NCBI RefSeq assembly: GCF_030846195.1
Contig: NZ_JAVCWH010000008.1
Location: 31,643 to 95,642 of the forward strand
Direction of reading: 5' to 3'
Source: Paracoccus yibinensis
GTDB lineage: Bacteria; Pseudomonadota; Alphaproteobacteria; Rhodobacterales; Rhodobacteraceae
Length of the DNA stretch: 64,000 bases
In this document: positions 27,040 through 35,868 of the stretch, one piece after another
How positions within the stretch are numbered: the stretch's first letter is position 1
Layout: the number at the start of each line of letters is the position of its first letter
Notes under the pieces: generated by a model
Database searches by the model: none
What the model was told of the DNA's origin: nothing
What the model saw: only the letters and a program-made list of their open reading frames with translations
Made by a program: the position numbers and the translations under genes

Positions 27040-28356
27040 TCACAGCCCGTATTGTTCCCGTGCGTACTGCCCCAGCCCCACGGCATCCAGCTTCGCCAAC
27101 GGCGCCAGGAAGGTCACCTGGATTACGCCCGGCGCGCGCCCGATCTCGATCGCGCCGTTGATGGTGGCGCGGTTGCGCACCTCGGGGACGGTCATGCCCA
27201 GCAGGGTCGCGGCGCGTTCCAGGCCGTTCTCGATGGCGGCGTTCAGGTTCGGGGCGGTTCCGATCACGCTGATCGGGGCCAGCGGCTCGATCTCGCCCAC
27301 GCCCCATTTCGCGGCAAGACGCTGGCCCTTGGCGACCTCGGCGGCGGTGAAGGGGCGGGCCAGGGGCGGCAGGTCCTCGGCTAGCGGGAACAGGACCGGA
27401 CCGTCGATGGGATAGTCCTTCACCACCTCGACCTGCAGCGTCACGCTGCCCGCCACGTCCATCGTGTGCCCGGCGATCTCTCCGTCGCCTTGGCCCGCGT
27501 GCATGTCGCCCATATAGACGCCCGCGCCCGGCACCTTGACCGGGCAGACGATGATCGCGCCCGCGCGCACCGCGTCGATATCCATGTGGCCGTCGGTCTT
27601 GTGCCGTGCCAGATCCTCGGCGCTGATGGCATAGTCATGGGGCGCACCGACCAGGAAGGCGCCGAAATCGCCCGCGTTGTGGCTGTCGGGCATTGCGGTC
27701 GAAGGGCAGGTCCCAAGCTGTCCCAGGAAGGGCCGCATCCGCACCAGCGTCCCCGGCATGTCCGAGGGCGCATAGGTCAGGATCGAGTGCTGCCGGCTGC
27801 CGTCGGGCAGGGCCGCATAATGATCCGCATCCCGCGCGATGGTTTCGGCGGCCCCCGCGGGCAGGGTCAGGCCGACGCTGCGGGTCTCGTCGAAGGTGAC
27901 GGTATAGCCGTGGACGATGCGAAAGGGCGTGACCGGGTTGCCGCAGCGGTCGCATTTCACCGCATCCTGTCCGATCCCCTCGACATGGGTTTCGGGCCAG
28001 ACGGTGTCGCAGACCGGGCAGCGCGCGGCGACATAGGGATCGCCCAGGCAGAACCCCTCGGGCGAACTGTCATGCCCCGAGGCTGTGGCGGTCGAGGTCA
28101 CGGTGATGTCGCGGATACGGATCGCCACCCCGTCGCCCACCTCGGCTCCGTTGATCAGGACGGGCGTCGTGACCTCGTGGCCGCCGCGCAGGCGGGGCGT
28201 GATCATCGGACCCCAGCAGCCGGGGGCGGTATTGGCGATGATGGTGCCGCCATTCTCGACCGGGCCAAGCATGGCTGCTGCGGGGTCGAGGACACTGTTG
28301 GTAAACTCGGTGACGACGACGCTGCGGCGCGACGGCGCGATGCTGCCATCCGGCAT
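27040..28356 (-). CDS. Acetamidase/formamidase family protein with a four-cysteine insertion
   Basis: FmdA/AmdA-type amide hydrolase, likely giving ammonia and formate or acetate. ATG at 28356 (MPDGSIAPSRR) is chosen because GGGGG lies seven bases before it; an in-frame TTG twelve bases earlier is weaker. The 438-residue product has family blocks PGCWGPMITPRL, MPDSHNAGDFGAFLVGAPHDY and VYMGDMHAGQGDGEIAGH. Near residues 113-138 it carries CPVC and CDRC, separated by 18 residues, a zinc-ribbon-like insertion. It converges on hutC with a 10-base gap and precedes no clear partner. The name rests on family; the true amide is unknown. Confidence 0.85.
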   Translation of the reverse strand: MPDGSIAPSRRSVVVTEFTNSVLDPAAAMLGPVENGGTIIANTAPGCWGPMITPRLRGGHEVTTPVLINGAEVGDGVAIRIRDITVTSTATASGHDSSPEGFCLGDPYVAARCPVCDTVWPETHVEGIGQDAVKCDRCGNPVTPFRIVHGYTVTFDETRSVGLTLPAGAAETIARDADHYAALPDGSRQHSILTYAPSDMPGTLVRMRPFLGQLGTCPSTAMPDSHNAGDFGAFLVGAPHDYAISAEDLARHKTDGHMDIDAVRAGAIIVCPVKVPGAGVYMGDMHAGQGDGEIAGHTMDVAGSVTLQVEVVKDYPIDGPVLFPLAEDLPPLARPFTAAEVAKGQRLAAKWGVGEIEPLAPISVIGTAPNLNAAIENGLERAATLLGMTVPEVRNRATINGAIEIGRAPGVIQVTFLAPLAKLDAVGLGQYAREQYGL

Positions 28357-28381
28357 GGAAACCCCCAATGTTCACTGTGAA

Positions 28382-28404
28382 GACCCGCTGAAGGTTAGCG
28401 GGTC
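28382..28404 (-). terminator. Hairpin after the cat regulator gene
   Basis: GACCCGCT (28382-28389) and AGCGGGTC (28397-28404) are perfect 8-base arms with a 7-base loop, about 40 bases beyond the stop of the LysR gene and just before the amidase start. Read leftward, it is followed by TTCACAG, so it is at best a weak intrinsic terminator. Confidence 0.5.
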
Positions 28405-28440
28405 GGGTTCCATAAGCAAGTCCTGCAAAGGTCCGGGATC

Positions 28441-29367
28441 CTAGGGGCGGCGCGGAAGGTTGTTCGCCTCGAGCCAGGCGGGATTTTCGGCATACATGTC
28501 CCCGATCAGCTTCCTGACCAGTCCCAGATAGCGCGAATTGTCGCCAGCCCGGTGGTTCAGGATGACGGGGGACAACGCCTCGGGGTCGCCGATCAGTCGG
28601 TATTCCACATCCGAGCGCATCTGCCGGGCCGACGAAGGAATGATGCAGATCCCCGATTCGGCCGCGACAAGGCCAAGCGCGGTCTGGATTTCGCGCACCT
28701 CCAGCACCTCTGCAGGCTGCACCAGCCGGTCCTGCAACAGCGCCAGCACCTGGTCGGCATAGCTGGGGCGCGGTTCCTTGGGATAGACGATCAGCTTCTG
28801 CCCCGTCAGATCCGCCAGCGTCAGCGGCCCCGTTTCCCGGGCAAGCGCAGTGTCACGGGGCAGTGCCGTCACCAGGCGTTCTTCCCGCAGGACGGTGCTG
28901 GTGACATTGGGGTCGTTGTGCAGCAAGCGCCCGAAGCCGATGTCGATCCGCCCTTCCTTCAGCGCGGGGATCTGCTGGATCGACAGCATCTCCAGCAACT
29001 GGATATCCAGTTCAGGCGCGTTCTGGCGCAGCTTTCGGACCAGCAGCGGCAACCCGCCATACAGGGTCGAGGCCACGAAGCCGATGGACAGAAGCCGGTT
29101 GCGGTTCGCCCCCACCCGTCGCGTGGCGTCCTTCATCTGGTCCACTCGCCCCAGCACCTGCAGCGCCTGTTCATAGAACAGCCGCCCCGCATCGGTCAGC
29201 CTGATCGGCCGGCTGCTGCGGATGATCAGCGCCACCCCCAGCTCCTCCTCCAGCAGCTGGATCTGGCGGCTGAGAGGGGGCTGCGCGATGTTCAGAATCT
29301 GGGCCGCGCGGGTGAAGTTCCGTTCCCGCGCGACGGCGGCGAAGTAACGCAATTGGCGCAGATCCAC
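28441..29367 (-). CDS. catR: LysR-family regulator of benzoate/catechol degradation (CatR/BenM/CatM type)
   Basis: Probable activator of the divergent cat-ben operon, responding to cis,cis-muconate and perhaps benzoate. The helix-turn-helix is at the extreme N-terminus: VDLRQLRYFAAVARERNFT then AAQILNIAQPPLSRQI, the typical CatM/BenM/ClcR opening. The GTG at 29367 has GGAGA six bases upstream and puts DLRQLRYF at the usual position; a TTG at 29394 would add nine residues. The effector domain begins near residue 90 (LLSIGFVASTLYGGLP). The promoter in front of catB holds the exact consensus of this subgroup. Confidence 0.9.
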   Translation of the reverse strand: MDLRQLRYFAAVARERNFTRAAQILNIAQPPLSRQIQLLEEELGVALIIRSSRPIRLTDAGRLFYEQALQVLGRVDQMKDATRRVGANRNRLLSIGFVASTLYGGLPLLVRKLRQNAPELDIQLLEMLSIQQIPALKEGRIDIGFGRLLHNDPNVTSTVLREERLVTALPRDTALARETGPLTLADLTGQKLIVYPKEPRPSYADQVLALLQDRLVQPAEVLEVREIQTALGLVAAESGICIIPSSARQMRSDVEYRLIGDPEALSPVILNHRAGDNSRYLGLVRKLIGDMYAENPAWLEANNLPRRP

Positions 29368-29461
29368 AGCTTTTCTCCGGTTCTGAGGCAACAAAATTCA
29401 GACCGTTCCGGGTATCTTGGGGCGGACAAAGGGCCTGATCCTCAACAGTTTAGCATCAACT

Positions 29462-29487
29462 ATACCTTTCAGGTATGGTTTCAAACC
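29462..29487. promoter_or_regulatory. ATAC-N7-GTAT activator site in the catR-catB promoter
   Basis: ATAC (29462-29465), seven bases, GTAT (29473-29476) is exactly the BenM/CatM consensus known from Acinetobacter, 43 bases before the catB start. Directly beside it is an 11-base palindrome GGTTTCAAACC (29477-29487). The region between the two divergent genes is AT-richer than its surroundings. Confidence 0.7.
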
Positions 29488-29518
29488 CAAATGGTGTTGG
29501 ACGCAGGGCAGCGGGACC

Positions 29519-30718
29519 ATGCACATTTGGCCCATGAACCAGCCATACGCCCCCCTTTCCGCATCCCTCGCCGCCCCGGTCGTCACGGGGGTCGAGACGG
29601 TGATTGTCGATCTTCCGACGATCCGCCCGCACAAGCTGTCGGTCGCGACCATGAACGGCCAGGTGCTGACCCTGGTGCGCATCCACTGCAGCGATGGCGT
29701 CACCGGCATCGGCGAATGCACCACCATCGGCGGACTGGCCTATGGCGGCGAAAGCCCCGAAAGCATGAAGGTGAACATCGACACCTGGTTCGCGCCGGTG
29801 ATGACGGGCCAGGACGCGACGCGGGTGCAGGCGCTGATGGCGCGGGTCGGCAAGATGGTAAAGGACAACCGTTTCGCCAAGTCCGCTATCGAGACCGCGC
29901 TGCTGGATGCGCATGGCAAGCGTCTGGGCCTGCCGGTCAGCGAGCTTCTGGGCGGGCGCCGCCGCGACCGGCTGCCGGTGGCCTGGACGCTGGCCTCGGG
30001 CGATACGGCCCGCGACATCGCGGAAGCGGAACGGATGCTGGATCTGCGCCGCCACCGGGTCTTCAAGCTGAAGATCGGCGCCCGCGACATCCGTGATGAC
30101 ATTGCCCATGTAGGCGCCATCAAGGCGGCGCTTGGCGACCGGGGCGCTGTGCGCGTCGATGTCAACATGGCCTGGTCCGAGGGTGACGCGGCCTTCGGGA
30201 TGGCCGCGCTTGCCGATGCGGGCTGCGAACTGGTCGAACAGCCGGTCGCATCGACCGCCGCGCTTTCCCGGCTGGTTCGTCGCTTCCCCGTCGCGCTGAT
30301 GGCCGACGAATCCCTGACCGGCCCCGAAAGCGCCTTCGAGATCGCGCGCAACCAGGGTGCCGACGTCTTCGCCGTGAAACTGGAACAAAGCGGCGGCGCC
30401 TTCAACGCGCTGCGCGTCGCGGCCATCGCGGATGCGGCCGGGATCGGGCTTTACGGCGGTACCATGCTGGAAGGCGCGGTAGGCACGGCCATTTCCGCCC
30501 ATGCCTTCGCCTGCTTTGCCAACCTTCAATGGGGCACTGAACTGTTCGGCCCCTTGCTGCTGACCGAGGAAATCCTGGCCCAGCCGCTGGATTACAGCGA
30601 TTTCGAACTGACCGTGCCCAGCGGTCCTGGCCTCGGCTTGACGCTGGACGAGGATCGCGTGGCCTTCTTCGCCCGCAACGGCATCCGCAAGACCATCAGC
30701 CTGCCCGGAAAGGCCTGA
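29519..30718 (+). CDS. catB: Muconate cycloisomerase
   Basis: Converts cis,cis-muconate to (+)-muconolactone, step two of the catechol branch. An enolase-superfamily protein of 399 residues from the ATG at 29519 (MHIWPMNQPY); the ATG at 29534 is also possible. The catalytic lysine pair is in HRVFKLKIGA, metal ligands are in RVDVNMAWS, LVEQPVA and LMADESLTG, and the second lysine region reads VFAVKLEQSGG. First gene of the rightward cat-ben operon; catC follows two bases later. Confidence 0.95.
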   Translation: MHIWPMNQPYAPLSASLAAPVVTGVETVIVDLPTIRPHKLSVATMNGQVLTLVRIHCSDGVTGIGECTTIGGLAYGGESPESMKVNIDTWFAPVMTGQDATRVQALMARVGKMVKDNRFAKSAIETALLDAHGKRLGLPVSELLGGRRRDRLPVAWTLASGDTARDIAEAERMLDLRRHRVFKLKIGARDIRDDIAHVGAIKAALGDRGAVRVDVNMAWSEGDAAFGMAALADAGCELVEQPVASTAALSRLVRRFPVALMADESLTGPESAFEIARNQGADVFAVKLEQSGGAFNALRVAAIADAAGIGLYGGTMLEGAVGTAISAHAFACFANLQWGTELFGPLLLTEEILAQPLDYSDFELTVPSGPGLGLTLDEDRVAFFARNGIRKTISLPGKA

Positions 30719-30720
30719 CC

Positions 30721-31011
30721 ATGCTGTTTCATGTGACCATGGACGTGACCATCCCCCGCGACCTGCCCGCCCAGGAACGCGCCGACATCCTGGCGCGCGA
30801 GAAGGCCTATTCCCAGGACCTGCAGCGCCGGGGCAAATGGCGCCACATCTGGCGGGTGGCCGGGCAGTACGCGAATGTCAGCATCTTCGATGTCCAGGAC
30901 AACGCCGAACTGCACGACATCCTGTCGGGCCTGCCCCTGTTCCCGTTCATGGACATCGCCGTGACGCCGCTGCTGCGCCACCCGTCCGCGATCAGGGACG
31001 ACGACACCTGA
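30721..31011 (+). CDS. catC: Muconolactone delta-isomerase
   Basis: Isomerises muconolactone to 3-oxoadipate enol-lactone. The 96-residue product starts MLFHVTMDVTIPRDLP and contains GKWRHIWRVAGQYANVSIFDV and LPLFPFMDIAVTPL across the usual ferredoxin-like fold; family length is 92-96 and the enzyme is a decamer in other bacteria. Two bases after catB, in the order B-C-A known from many proteobacteria. Confidence 0.96.
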   Translation: MLFHVTMDVTIPRDLPAQERADILAREKAYSQDLQRRGKWRHIWRVAGQYANVSIFDVQDNAELHDILSGLPLFPFMDIAVTPLLRHPSAIRDDDT

Positions 31012-31024
31012 AGCCATCCCCAAA

Positions 31025-31048
31025 CGGGACGGAGAGAGGGCCGTCCCG
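31025..31048 (+). repeat. Hairpin between catC and catA
   Basis: CGGGACGG (31025-31032) and CCGTCCCG (31041-31048) are perfect 8-base arms with an 8-base loop, in the 71-base gap before the catA ribosome site AGGAGGAGA. Likely a processing or stability element, since no T-run follows. Confidence 0.6.
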
Positions 31049-31082
31049 CCCAGTTTCCCAGCGAATCCAGGAGGAGAGAAGA

Positions 31083-32021
31083 ATGACCGTCAAGATATTC
31101 GACCGTCCCGACGTGCAAGAGTTCCTGAAGGAACTCAGCGGCATGAACACCAACGATGGCAATTCGCGCATGAAGCAGATCGTCCACCGGCTGATGTCGG
31201 ACCTGTTCCGCGCCATCGACGATCTGGACATTACCCCCGACGAATACTGGACCGGCGTGGCCTGGCTGAACGACCTGGGCGCCGCCGGTCAGGCGGGCCT
31301 GATCTCGCCGGGATTGGGGATCGACCATTTCCTGGACGAGCGTCTGGACGCCATCGACGCCGACCTGGGCATCGAGAACCCGACCCCGCGGACCATCGAA
31401 GGCCCGCTTTACGTCGCAGGCGCACCGGAATCGGTAGGCTTCGCGCGTCTGGACGATGGCACCGACGCCGACGGCCACACCCTGATCATGCACGGCACGG
31501 TCCATGGGTCCGACGGCCAGCCGCTGGCCGGCGCCAAGGTCGAGGTCTGGCACTGCGACACGCGCGGCTTCTATTCCCACTTCGATCCCACCGGCAAGCA
31601 GGCGCCCTTCAACATGCGCCGCACGATCATCACGGACGAGAATGGCCGGTATAAATTCCAGAGCATCCTGCCCTCGGGCTATGGCGTGCCCCCCGGCAGC
31701 CCGACCGAGAGGGTCCTGACCGCCCTTGGCCGCCACGGCCAGCGTCCGGCGCATATCCACTTCTTCGTCAGCGCGGACGATCACCGCAAGCTGACCACCC
31801 AGATCAACATCGAGGGCGACCCGCTTATCGACGACGACTTCGCCTATGCCACCCGCGAAGGGCTGGTCCCGCACGTGATCGAGCGGACGGACGAAGACAG
31901 CATCCACGCGAACGGCCTCAACGGTCCCTTCGCCGAGATCAGCTTCGACATCCACCTGACCGCGCTGATCGACGGCGTGGACAACCAGATCAACGAACAG
32001 CGCCGCCGCGCCGCCGCCTGA
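31083..32021 (+). CDS. catA: Catechol 1,2-dioxygenase
   Basis: Intradiol ring cleavage of catechol to cis,cis-muconate with non-haem Fe(III). The 312-residue protein has the four iron ligands at exactly the known positions: Tyr164 (RGFYSHF), Tyr200 (PSGYGVP), His224 and His226 (RPAHIHFF). An N-terminal helical linker domain (residues 1-100) supports dimerisation and lipid binding in the family. The ATG at 31083 has a near-perfect AGGAGG in front. Sits between catC and benA, so benzoate dioxygenase and ring cleavage are made together. Confidence 0.97.
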   Translation: MTVKIFDRPDVQEFLKELSGMNTNDGNSRMKQIVHRLMSDLFRAIDDLDITPDEYWTGVAWLNDLGAAGQAGLISPGLGIDHFLDERLDAIDADLGIENPTPRTIEGPLYVAGAPESVGFARLDDGTDADGHTLIMHGTVHGSDGQPLAGAKVEVWHCDTRGFYSHFDPTGKQAPFNMRRTIITDENGRYKFQSILPSGYGVPPGSPTERVLTALGRHGQRPAHIHFFVSADDHRKLTTQINIEGDPLIDDDFAYATREGLVPHVIERTDEDSIHANGLNGPFAEISFDIHLTALIDGVDNQINEQRRRAAA

Positions 32022-32031
32022 CGCGGCACCG

Positions 32032-32054
32032 GGCGGCCCGGAGGGAGGGCCGCC
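32032..32054 (+). repeat. Hairpin between catA and benA
   Basis: GGCGGCCC (32032-32039) and GGGCCGCC (32047-32054) are perfect 8-base arms with a 7-base loop, ten bases after the catA stop. A loose T-run (CTTTTC) begins about 17 bases later. Probable mRNA-stability element or attenuator. Confidence 0.6.
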
Positions 32055-32123
32055 AACCCCACCCCATCTTTTCATCACCGACATCGGCAGGGCCGCGCCA
32101 CGCGTCCCTGGGGAGGAGAACTC

Positions 32124-33476
32124 ATGTCCGCGATCATCGAAAAGGCCCGCGACCTGGACCAGCTTCTGGCAGTCGCCGTGCAGGACGACAAGGAGGCGGG
32201 GCTGTTCCGCTGCCGCCGCGACATCTTCACCAACGAAGACCTGTTCGCGCTGGAAATGAAGCACATCTTCGAAGGCAACTGGGTCTATCTGGCGCATGAA
32301 AGCCAGATCCCGGAAATCAACGACTACTACACCACCTGGATCGGCCGCCAGCCGGTGGTGATCACCCGCGACAAGACCGGGACGCTGAACGCCGTCATCA
32401 ACGCCTGTGCCCACAAGGGCGCGATGCTGTGCCGCCGCAAGCAGGGCAACAAGAGCAGCTTCACCTGTCCCTTCCACGGCTGGACCTTTTCCAACACCGG
32501 CAAGTTGCTGAAGGTAAAGGACGCCAAGACCACGCAATATCCCGACCAGTTCAACCAGGACGGCTCGCACGACCTGACCCGCGTGGCGCGGTTCGAAAGC
32601 TATCGCGGCTTCCTGTTCGGCAGCCTGAACCCCGATGTCGCGCCGCTGAAGGAGTTCCTGGGCCAAACCACCATCATCATCGACCAGATCGTCGATCAGG
32701 CCCCCGAGGGACTGGAGGTCCTGCGCGGCAACTCCTCCTACATCTATGACGGCAACTGGAAGCTGCAGATGGAGAACGGCTGCGACGGTTATCACGTCAG
32801 CTCCGTCCACTGGAACTATGCCACCACCATGGAACGCCGCAGCGAGACCGGCACCAAGGCGGTGGATGCCAACAGCTGGTCCAAGTCCGTCGCAGGCGTA
32901 TATGGCTTTGACAACGGCCATATCCTGCTGTGGACCAACACCAAGAACCCCGAGGTCCGGCCCGTCTGGAACCGCCGCGACGACCTGATCGCCCGCCTGG
33001 GCGAAGAGAAGGCCGGCTTCATCGTCAACCAGACGCGCAACCTGGGCATCTATCCGAACGTGTTCCTGATGGACCAGTTCAGCACCCAGATCCGCGTGGT
33101 CCGCCCGCTGTCGGTGGACAAGACCGAAGTCACCATCTTCTGCTTCGCGCCCAAGGGCGAAAGCGCGGTGGACCGCGCCACCCGCATCCGCCAGTACGAG
33201 GATTTCTTCAACGTGTCCGGGATGGGCACCTCGGACGACTTGGAAGAATTCCGCGCCTGCCAGACCGCCTATGCCGCGCCCCTGTGGAACGACATGTCGC
33301 GCGGTGCGCCGCTGTGGGTCCACGGTCCCGACGAAAACGCCCGCCGCATGGGTCTGAACCCCCTTCTGTCCGGCGAACGCAGCGAGGACGAGGGCCTGTT
33401 CGTCTGCCAGCACGAATACTGGGCCAAGACGATGCGCGACGCCCTTGCCACCGAAAAAGCAGGAGAAGCAGCATGA
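32124..33476 (+). CDS. benA: Benzoate 1,2-dioxygenase large (alpha) subunit
   Basis: Catalytic subunit of the ring-hydroxylating dioxygenase that turns benzoate into the cis-diol. Of 450 residues, the N-terminal Rieske [2Fe-2S] site is Cys95-x-His97 (CAHKGAML) and Cys115-x2-His118 (CPFHGW). The mononuclear iron site is in [13 protein letters not shown], with His224 and His229 and the bridging Asp221. ATG follows GGGGAGGAGAACTC. The sequence suits benzoate or toluate; the neighbouring benD and catA favour benzoate. Confidence 0.95.
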   Translation: MSAIIEKARDLDQLLAVAVQDDKEAGLFRCRRDIFTNEDLFALEMKHIFEGNWVYLAHESQIPEINDYYTTWIGRQPVVITRDKTGTLNAVINACAHKGAMLCRRKQGNKSSFTCPFHGWTFSNTGKLLKVKDAKTTQYPDQFNQDGSHDLTRVARFESYRGFLFGSLNPDVAPLKEFLGQTTIIIDQIVDQAPEGLEVLRGNSSYIYDGNWKLQMENGCDGYHVSSVHWNYATTMERRSETGTKAVDANSWSKSVAGVYGFDNGHILLWTNTKNPEVRPVWNRRDDLIARLGEEKAGFIVNQTRNLGIYPNVFLMDQFSTQIRVVRPLSVDKTEVTIFCFAPKGESAVDRATRIRQYEDFFNVSGMGTSDDLEEFRACQTAYAAPLWNDMSRGAPLWVHGPDENARRMGLNPLLSGERSEDEGLFVCQHEYWAKTMRDALATEKAGEAA

Positions 33477-33988
33477 GCCTGGATCACAGCATCACCGCAA
33501 CCAGCATCGGCTATGACGCCATCTGCGCCTTCCTCTATCGCGAGGCGCGCCTGCTGGACGACCGTCAGTGGGACGAATGGCTGACCTGCTATGCGCCCGA
33601 CGCCTCGTACTGGATGCCGGCCTGGGACGACAACGACCAGACGACCGAGGATCCGCATTCCCAGATCTCGCTGATGTATTATCCCAACCGCGAGGGGCTG
33701 GAAGATCGGGTGTTCCGCATCAAGACCGAACGGTCCGGCGCATCCACGCCCGAACCCCGCACCAGCCACACGGTCAGCAATGTCGAAGTGGTCGCGGACC
33801 GGGGGGCCGAGGTGGACGTGCGCTACAACTTCCACACGCTGAACCACCGCTACAAGACCACGGACCAGTTCTTCGGGACCATGTTCGTGACCCTGCGCCG
33901 CGACGGCGACGGCCTGGTGATCGCCGCCAAGAAGATCGTCCTGAAGAACGACTACATTCGGCAGGTCATCGACGTCTATCACGTCTGA
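33473..33988 (+). CDS. benB: Benzoate 1,2-dioxygenase small (beta) subunit
   Basis: Structural beta subunit of the alpha3beta3 dioxygenase, 171 residues. The ATG at 33473 overlaps the benA stop by four bases and gives [17 protein letters not shown]. It has the family features [33 protein letters not shown] and [11 protein letters not shown]. No catalytic residues are expected in this cone-fold subunit. Confidence 0.95.
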   Translation: MSLDHSITATSIGYDAICAFLYREARLLDDRQWDEWLTCYAPDASYWMPAWDDNDQTTEDPHSQISLMYYPNREGLEDRVFRIKTERSGASTPEPRTSHTVSNVEVVADRGAEVDVRYNFHTLNHRYKTTDQFFGTMFVTLRRDGDGLVIAAKKIVLKNDYIRQVIDVYHV

Positions 33989-34024
33989 CCGCCGACCCCG
34001 CACAACCGCAAGGAGGAGGCGACC

Positions 34025-35053
34025 ATGTGCTATACGATCGCGCTGAACTTCGAGGACGGGGTGACCCGCTTCATCGACTGCAAGAAGGGCGAAAAGGTCC
34101 TTGATGCGGCCTTCCGCAACAAGATCAACCTGCCGATGGACTGTTCGGACGGCGTCTGCGGCACCTGCAAGTGCCGCGCCGAAAGCGGCGCCTATGACCT
34201 GGGCGAGGATTACATCGACGACGCCTTGACCGAGGACGAGGCCGCTGAAGGCCTGGTCCTGACCTGCCAGATGGTGCCGTCGTCCGATTGCGTCCTGTCG
34301 GTGCCGGTGACGGCTGCGTCCTGCAAGACCGGCCAGCAGAAGATCGGGGCCACCGTCGCCCGGATCGAACCGCATCAGGACGCCGCCGTCGTGCTGGAGC
34401 TTCAGATCGAGGAGGGCGCGGTTCTCCCCGCTTTCCTGCCCGGCCAGTATGTCAACATCGGCGTGCCGGGCAGCACCGCCAGCCGGTCTTATTCCTTCAG
34501 CTCGGCCCCGGCCGAAGGGCGGATGGAATTCCTGATCAAGAAGCTCCCTGGCGGTCTGATGAGCAACTGGCTGGCCCGCGCCACCCCCGGCGACAAGCTG
34601 GACCTGACCGGGCCGATGGGCAGCTTCTATCTGCGCGACGCGGGCCGTCCGCTGCTGTTTCTGGCCGGCGGCACCGGGCTGGCCCCCTTCCTGTCGATGC
34701 TGGAGGTTCTGGCCCGGGCCGGGTCGCGCCAGCAGATCCACCTGATCTATGGCGTGACGCGCGACGGGGATCTGGTGCTGGTGGACCGGATCGCAGCCTT
34801 CGCCCGGCGCCTGCCGAACTTCACCTTCGCCACGGTGGTCGCGGACGAAGGCTCGCCCCATCCGGGCAAGGGCTGGGTGACCCAGCACATGCCCGAGGAC
34901 ATGCTGGCCGCCGGAGAGGTGGACGTCTATCTGTGCGGTCCCCCGCCGATGGTGGACGCGGTGCGTCATTACCTGGACCAGAACGACATCCGCCCCGCCA
35001 GTTTCCATTACGAGAAGTTCACCCCCAACGCGCCCCTGAAGGCCAGCGCATGA
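34025..35053 (+). CDS. benC: Benzoate 1,2-dioxygenase electron-transfer component (reductase)
   Basis: Passes electrons from NADH to the Rieske centre of BenA. The 342 residues contain an N-terminal plant-type ferredoxin with Cys40, Cys45, Cys48 and Cys81 (CSDGVCGTC, LTCQM), then an FAD domain (RSYSFSSAPAE) and an NADH domain (GGTGLAPFLSMLE, YLCGPPPMVDAV). This single-chain three-domain form is the class IB arrangement. A 36-base gap with AGGAGGAGG precedes it. Confidence 0.96.
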   Translation: MCYTIALNFEDGVTRFIDCKKGEKVLDAAFRNKINLPMDCSDGVCGTCKCRAESGAYDLGEDYIDDALTEDEAAEGLVLTCQMVPSSDCVLSVPVTAASCKTGQQKIGATVARIEPHQDAAVVLELQIEEGAVLPAFLPGQYVNIGVPGSTASRSYSFSSAPAEGRMEFLIKKLPGGLMSNWLARATPGDKLDLTGPMGSFYLRDAGRPLLFLAGGTGLAPFLSMLEVLARAGSRQQIHLIYGVTRDGDLVLVDRIAAFARRLPNFTFATVVADEGSPHPGKGWVTQHMPEDMLAAGEVDVYLCGPPPMVDAVRHYLDQNDIRPASFHYEKFTPNAPLKASA

Positions 35054-35835
35054 CCGGGGCTGTCTTCGCAGGACGCTTTGCGGGCAAGGTGCTGGTCGTG
35101 ACCGGCGCCGCGCAGGGCATCGGCCGCGCCGTGGCCCTGCGCGCGGCGGCCGAGGGCGGCCGGGTGCTGTTGGTGGATCGCGCCGACTTTGTGGCCGATG
35201 TCGCGGCGGAAGCAGGGGCGGACACCAAGGGCTTCGTGGCCGACCTGGAAACCTGGGACGGCGCGGACGCCGCCATGCGCCATGCAGCGGAAACCTTCGG
35301 CGGCATCGACATCCTGATCAACAACGTCGGCGGCGCGATCCGTATGCGCCCTTTCGCCGAATTCGAACCGCGCCAGATCGACGCCGAGATCCGCCGGTCC
35401 CTGATGCCCACGCTGTATTGCTGCCATGCGGTGCTGCCGCATCTGCTGGCGCGGGGCGGCGGCACCATCGTCAACGTGTCGTCCAATGCAACCCGCGGCA
35501 TCCACCGGGTGCCCTATTCGGCGGCCAAGGGCGGGGTGAACGCGATCACGCAATCGCTGGCGATGGAGATGGCGGGCCAGAACATCCGCGTCGTCGCCAC
35601 CGCCCCCGGCGGGACCGAGGCCCCGCCCCGCCGCGTCCCCCGCAACGCCGACGGCGACAGCCCGGAGGAACAGGCCTGGATGGCGCAGGTCGTTACCCAA
35701 GTGAAGCAATCGGCCTTCATGCGCCGCTATGCCACCATCGAGGAACAGGCCGCGCCGATCCTGTTCCTGGCCTCGGACGAGGCGTCCTACATCACCGGTT
35801 CGGTCCTGCCCGTCGCGGGAGGCGACACGGGCTGA
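35050..35835 (+). CDS. benD: 1,6-dihydroxycyclohexa-2,4-diene-1-carboxylate dehydrogenase
   Basis: Oxidises and decarboxylates the benzoate diol to catechol with NAD+. A 261-residue short-chain dehydrogenase: TGAAQGIGRA (NAD motif), NNVGG, active-site Ser and YSAAKGG with the catalytic Tyr-x3-Lys. The ATG at 35050 overlaps the benC stop (ATGA). Function is assigned from benABC context together with the family. Confidence 0.94.
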   Translation: MTGAVFAGRFAGKVLVVTGAAQGIGRAVALRAAAEGGRVLLVDRADFVADVAAEAGADTKGFVADLETWDGADAAMRHAAETFGGIDILINNVGGAIRMRPFAEFEPRQIDAEIRRSLMPTLYCCHAVLPHLLARGGGTIVNVSSNATRGIHRVPYSAAKGGVNAITQSLAMEMAGQNIRVVATAPGGTEAPPRRVPRNADGDSPEEQAWMAQVVTQVKQSAFMRRYATIEEQAAPILFLASDEASYITGSVLPVAGGDTG

Positions 35836-35868
35836 CGGCGATTCCAACAACAAGGGAGGAAACAAGGA

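Noticed and set aside
30807..33413. Long open frame on the minus strand opposite catC, catA and benA
   Set aside because: Antisense shadow of three clearly recognised genes with intact active-site residues.
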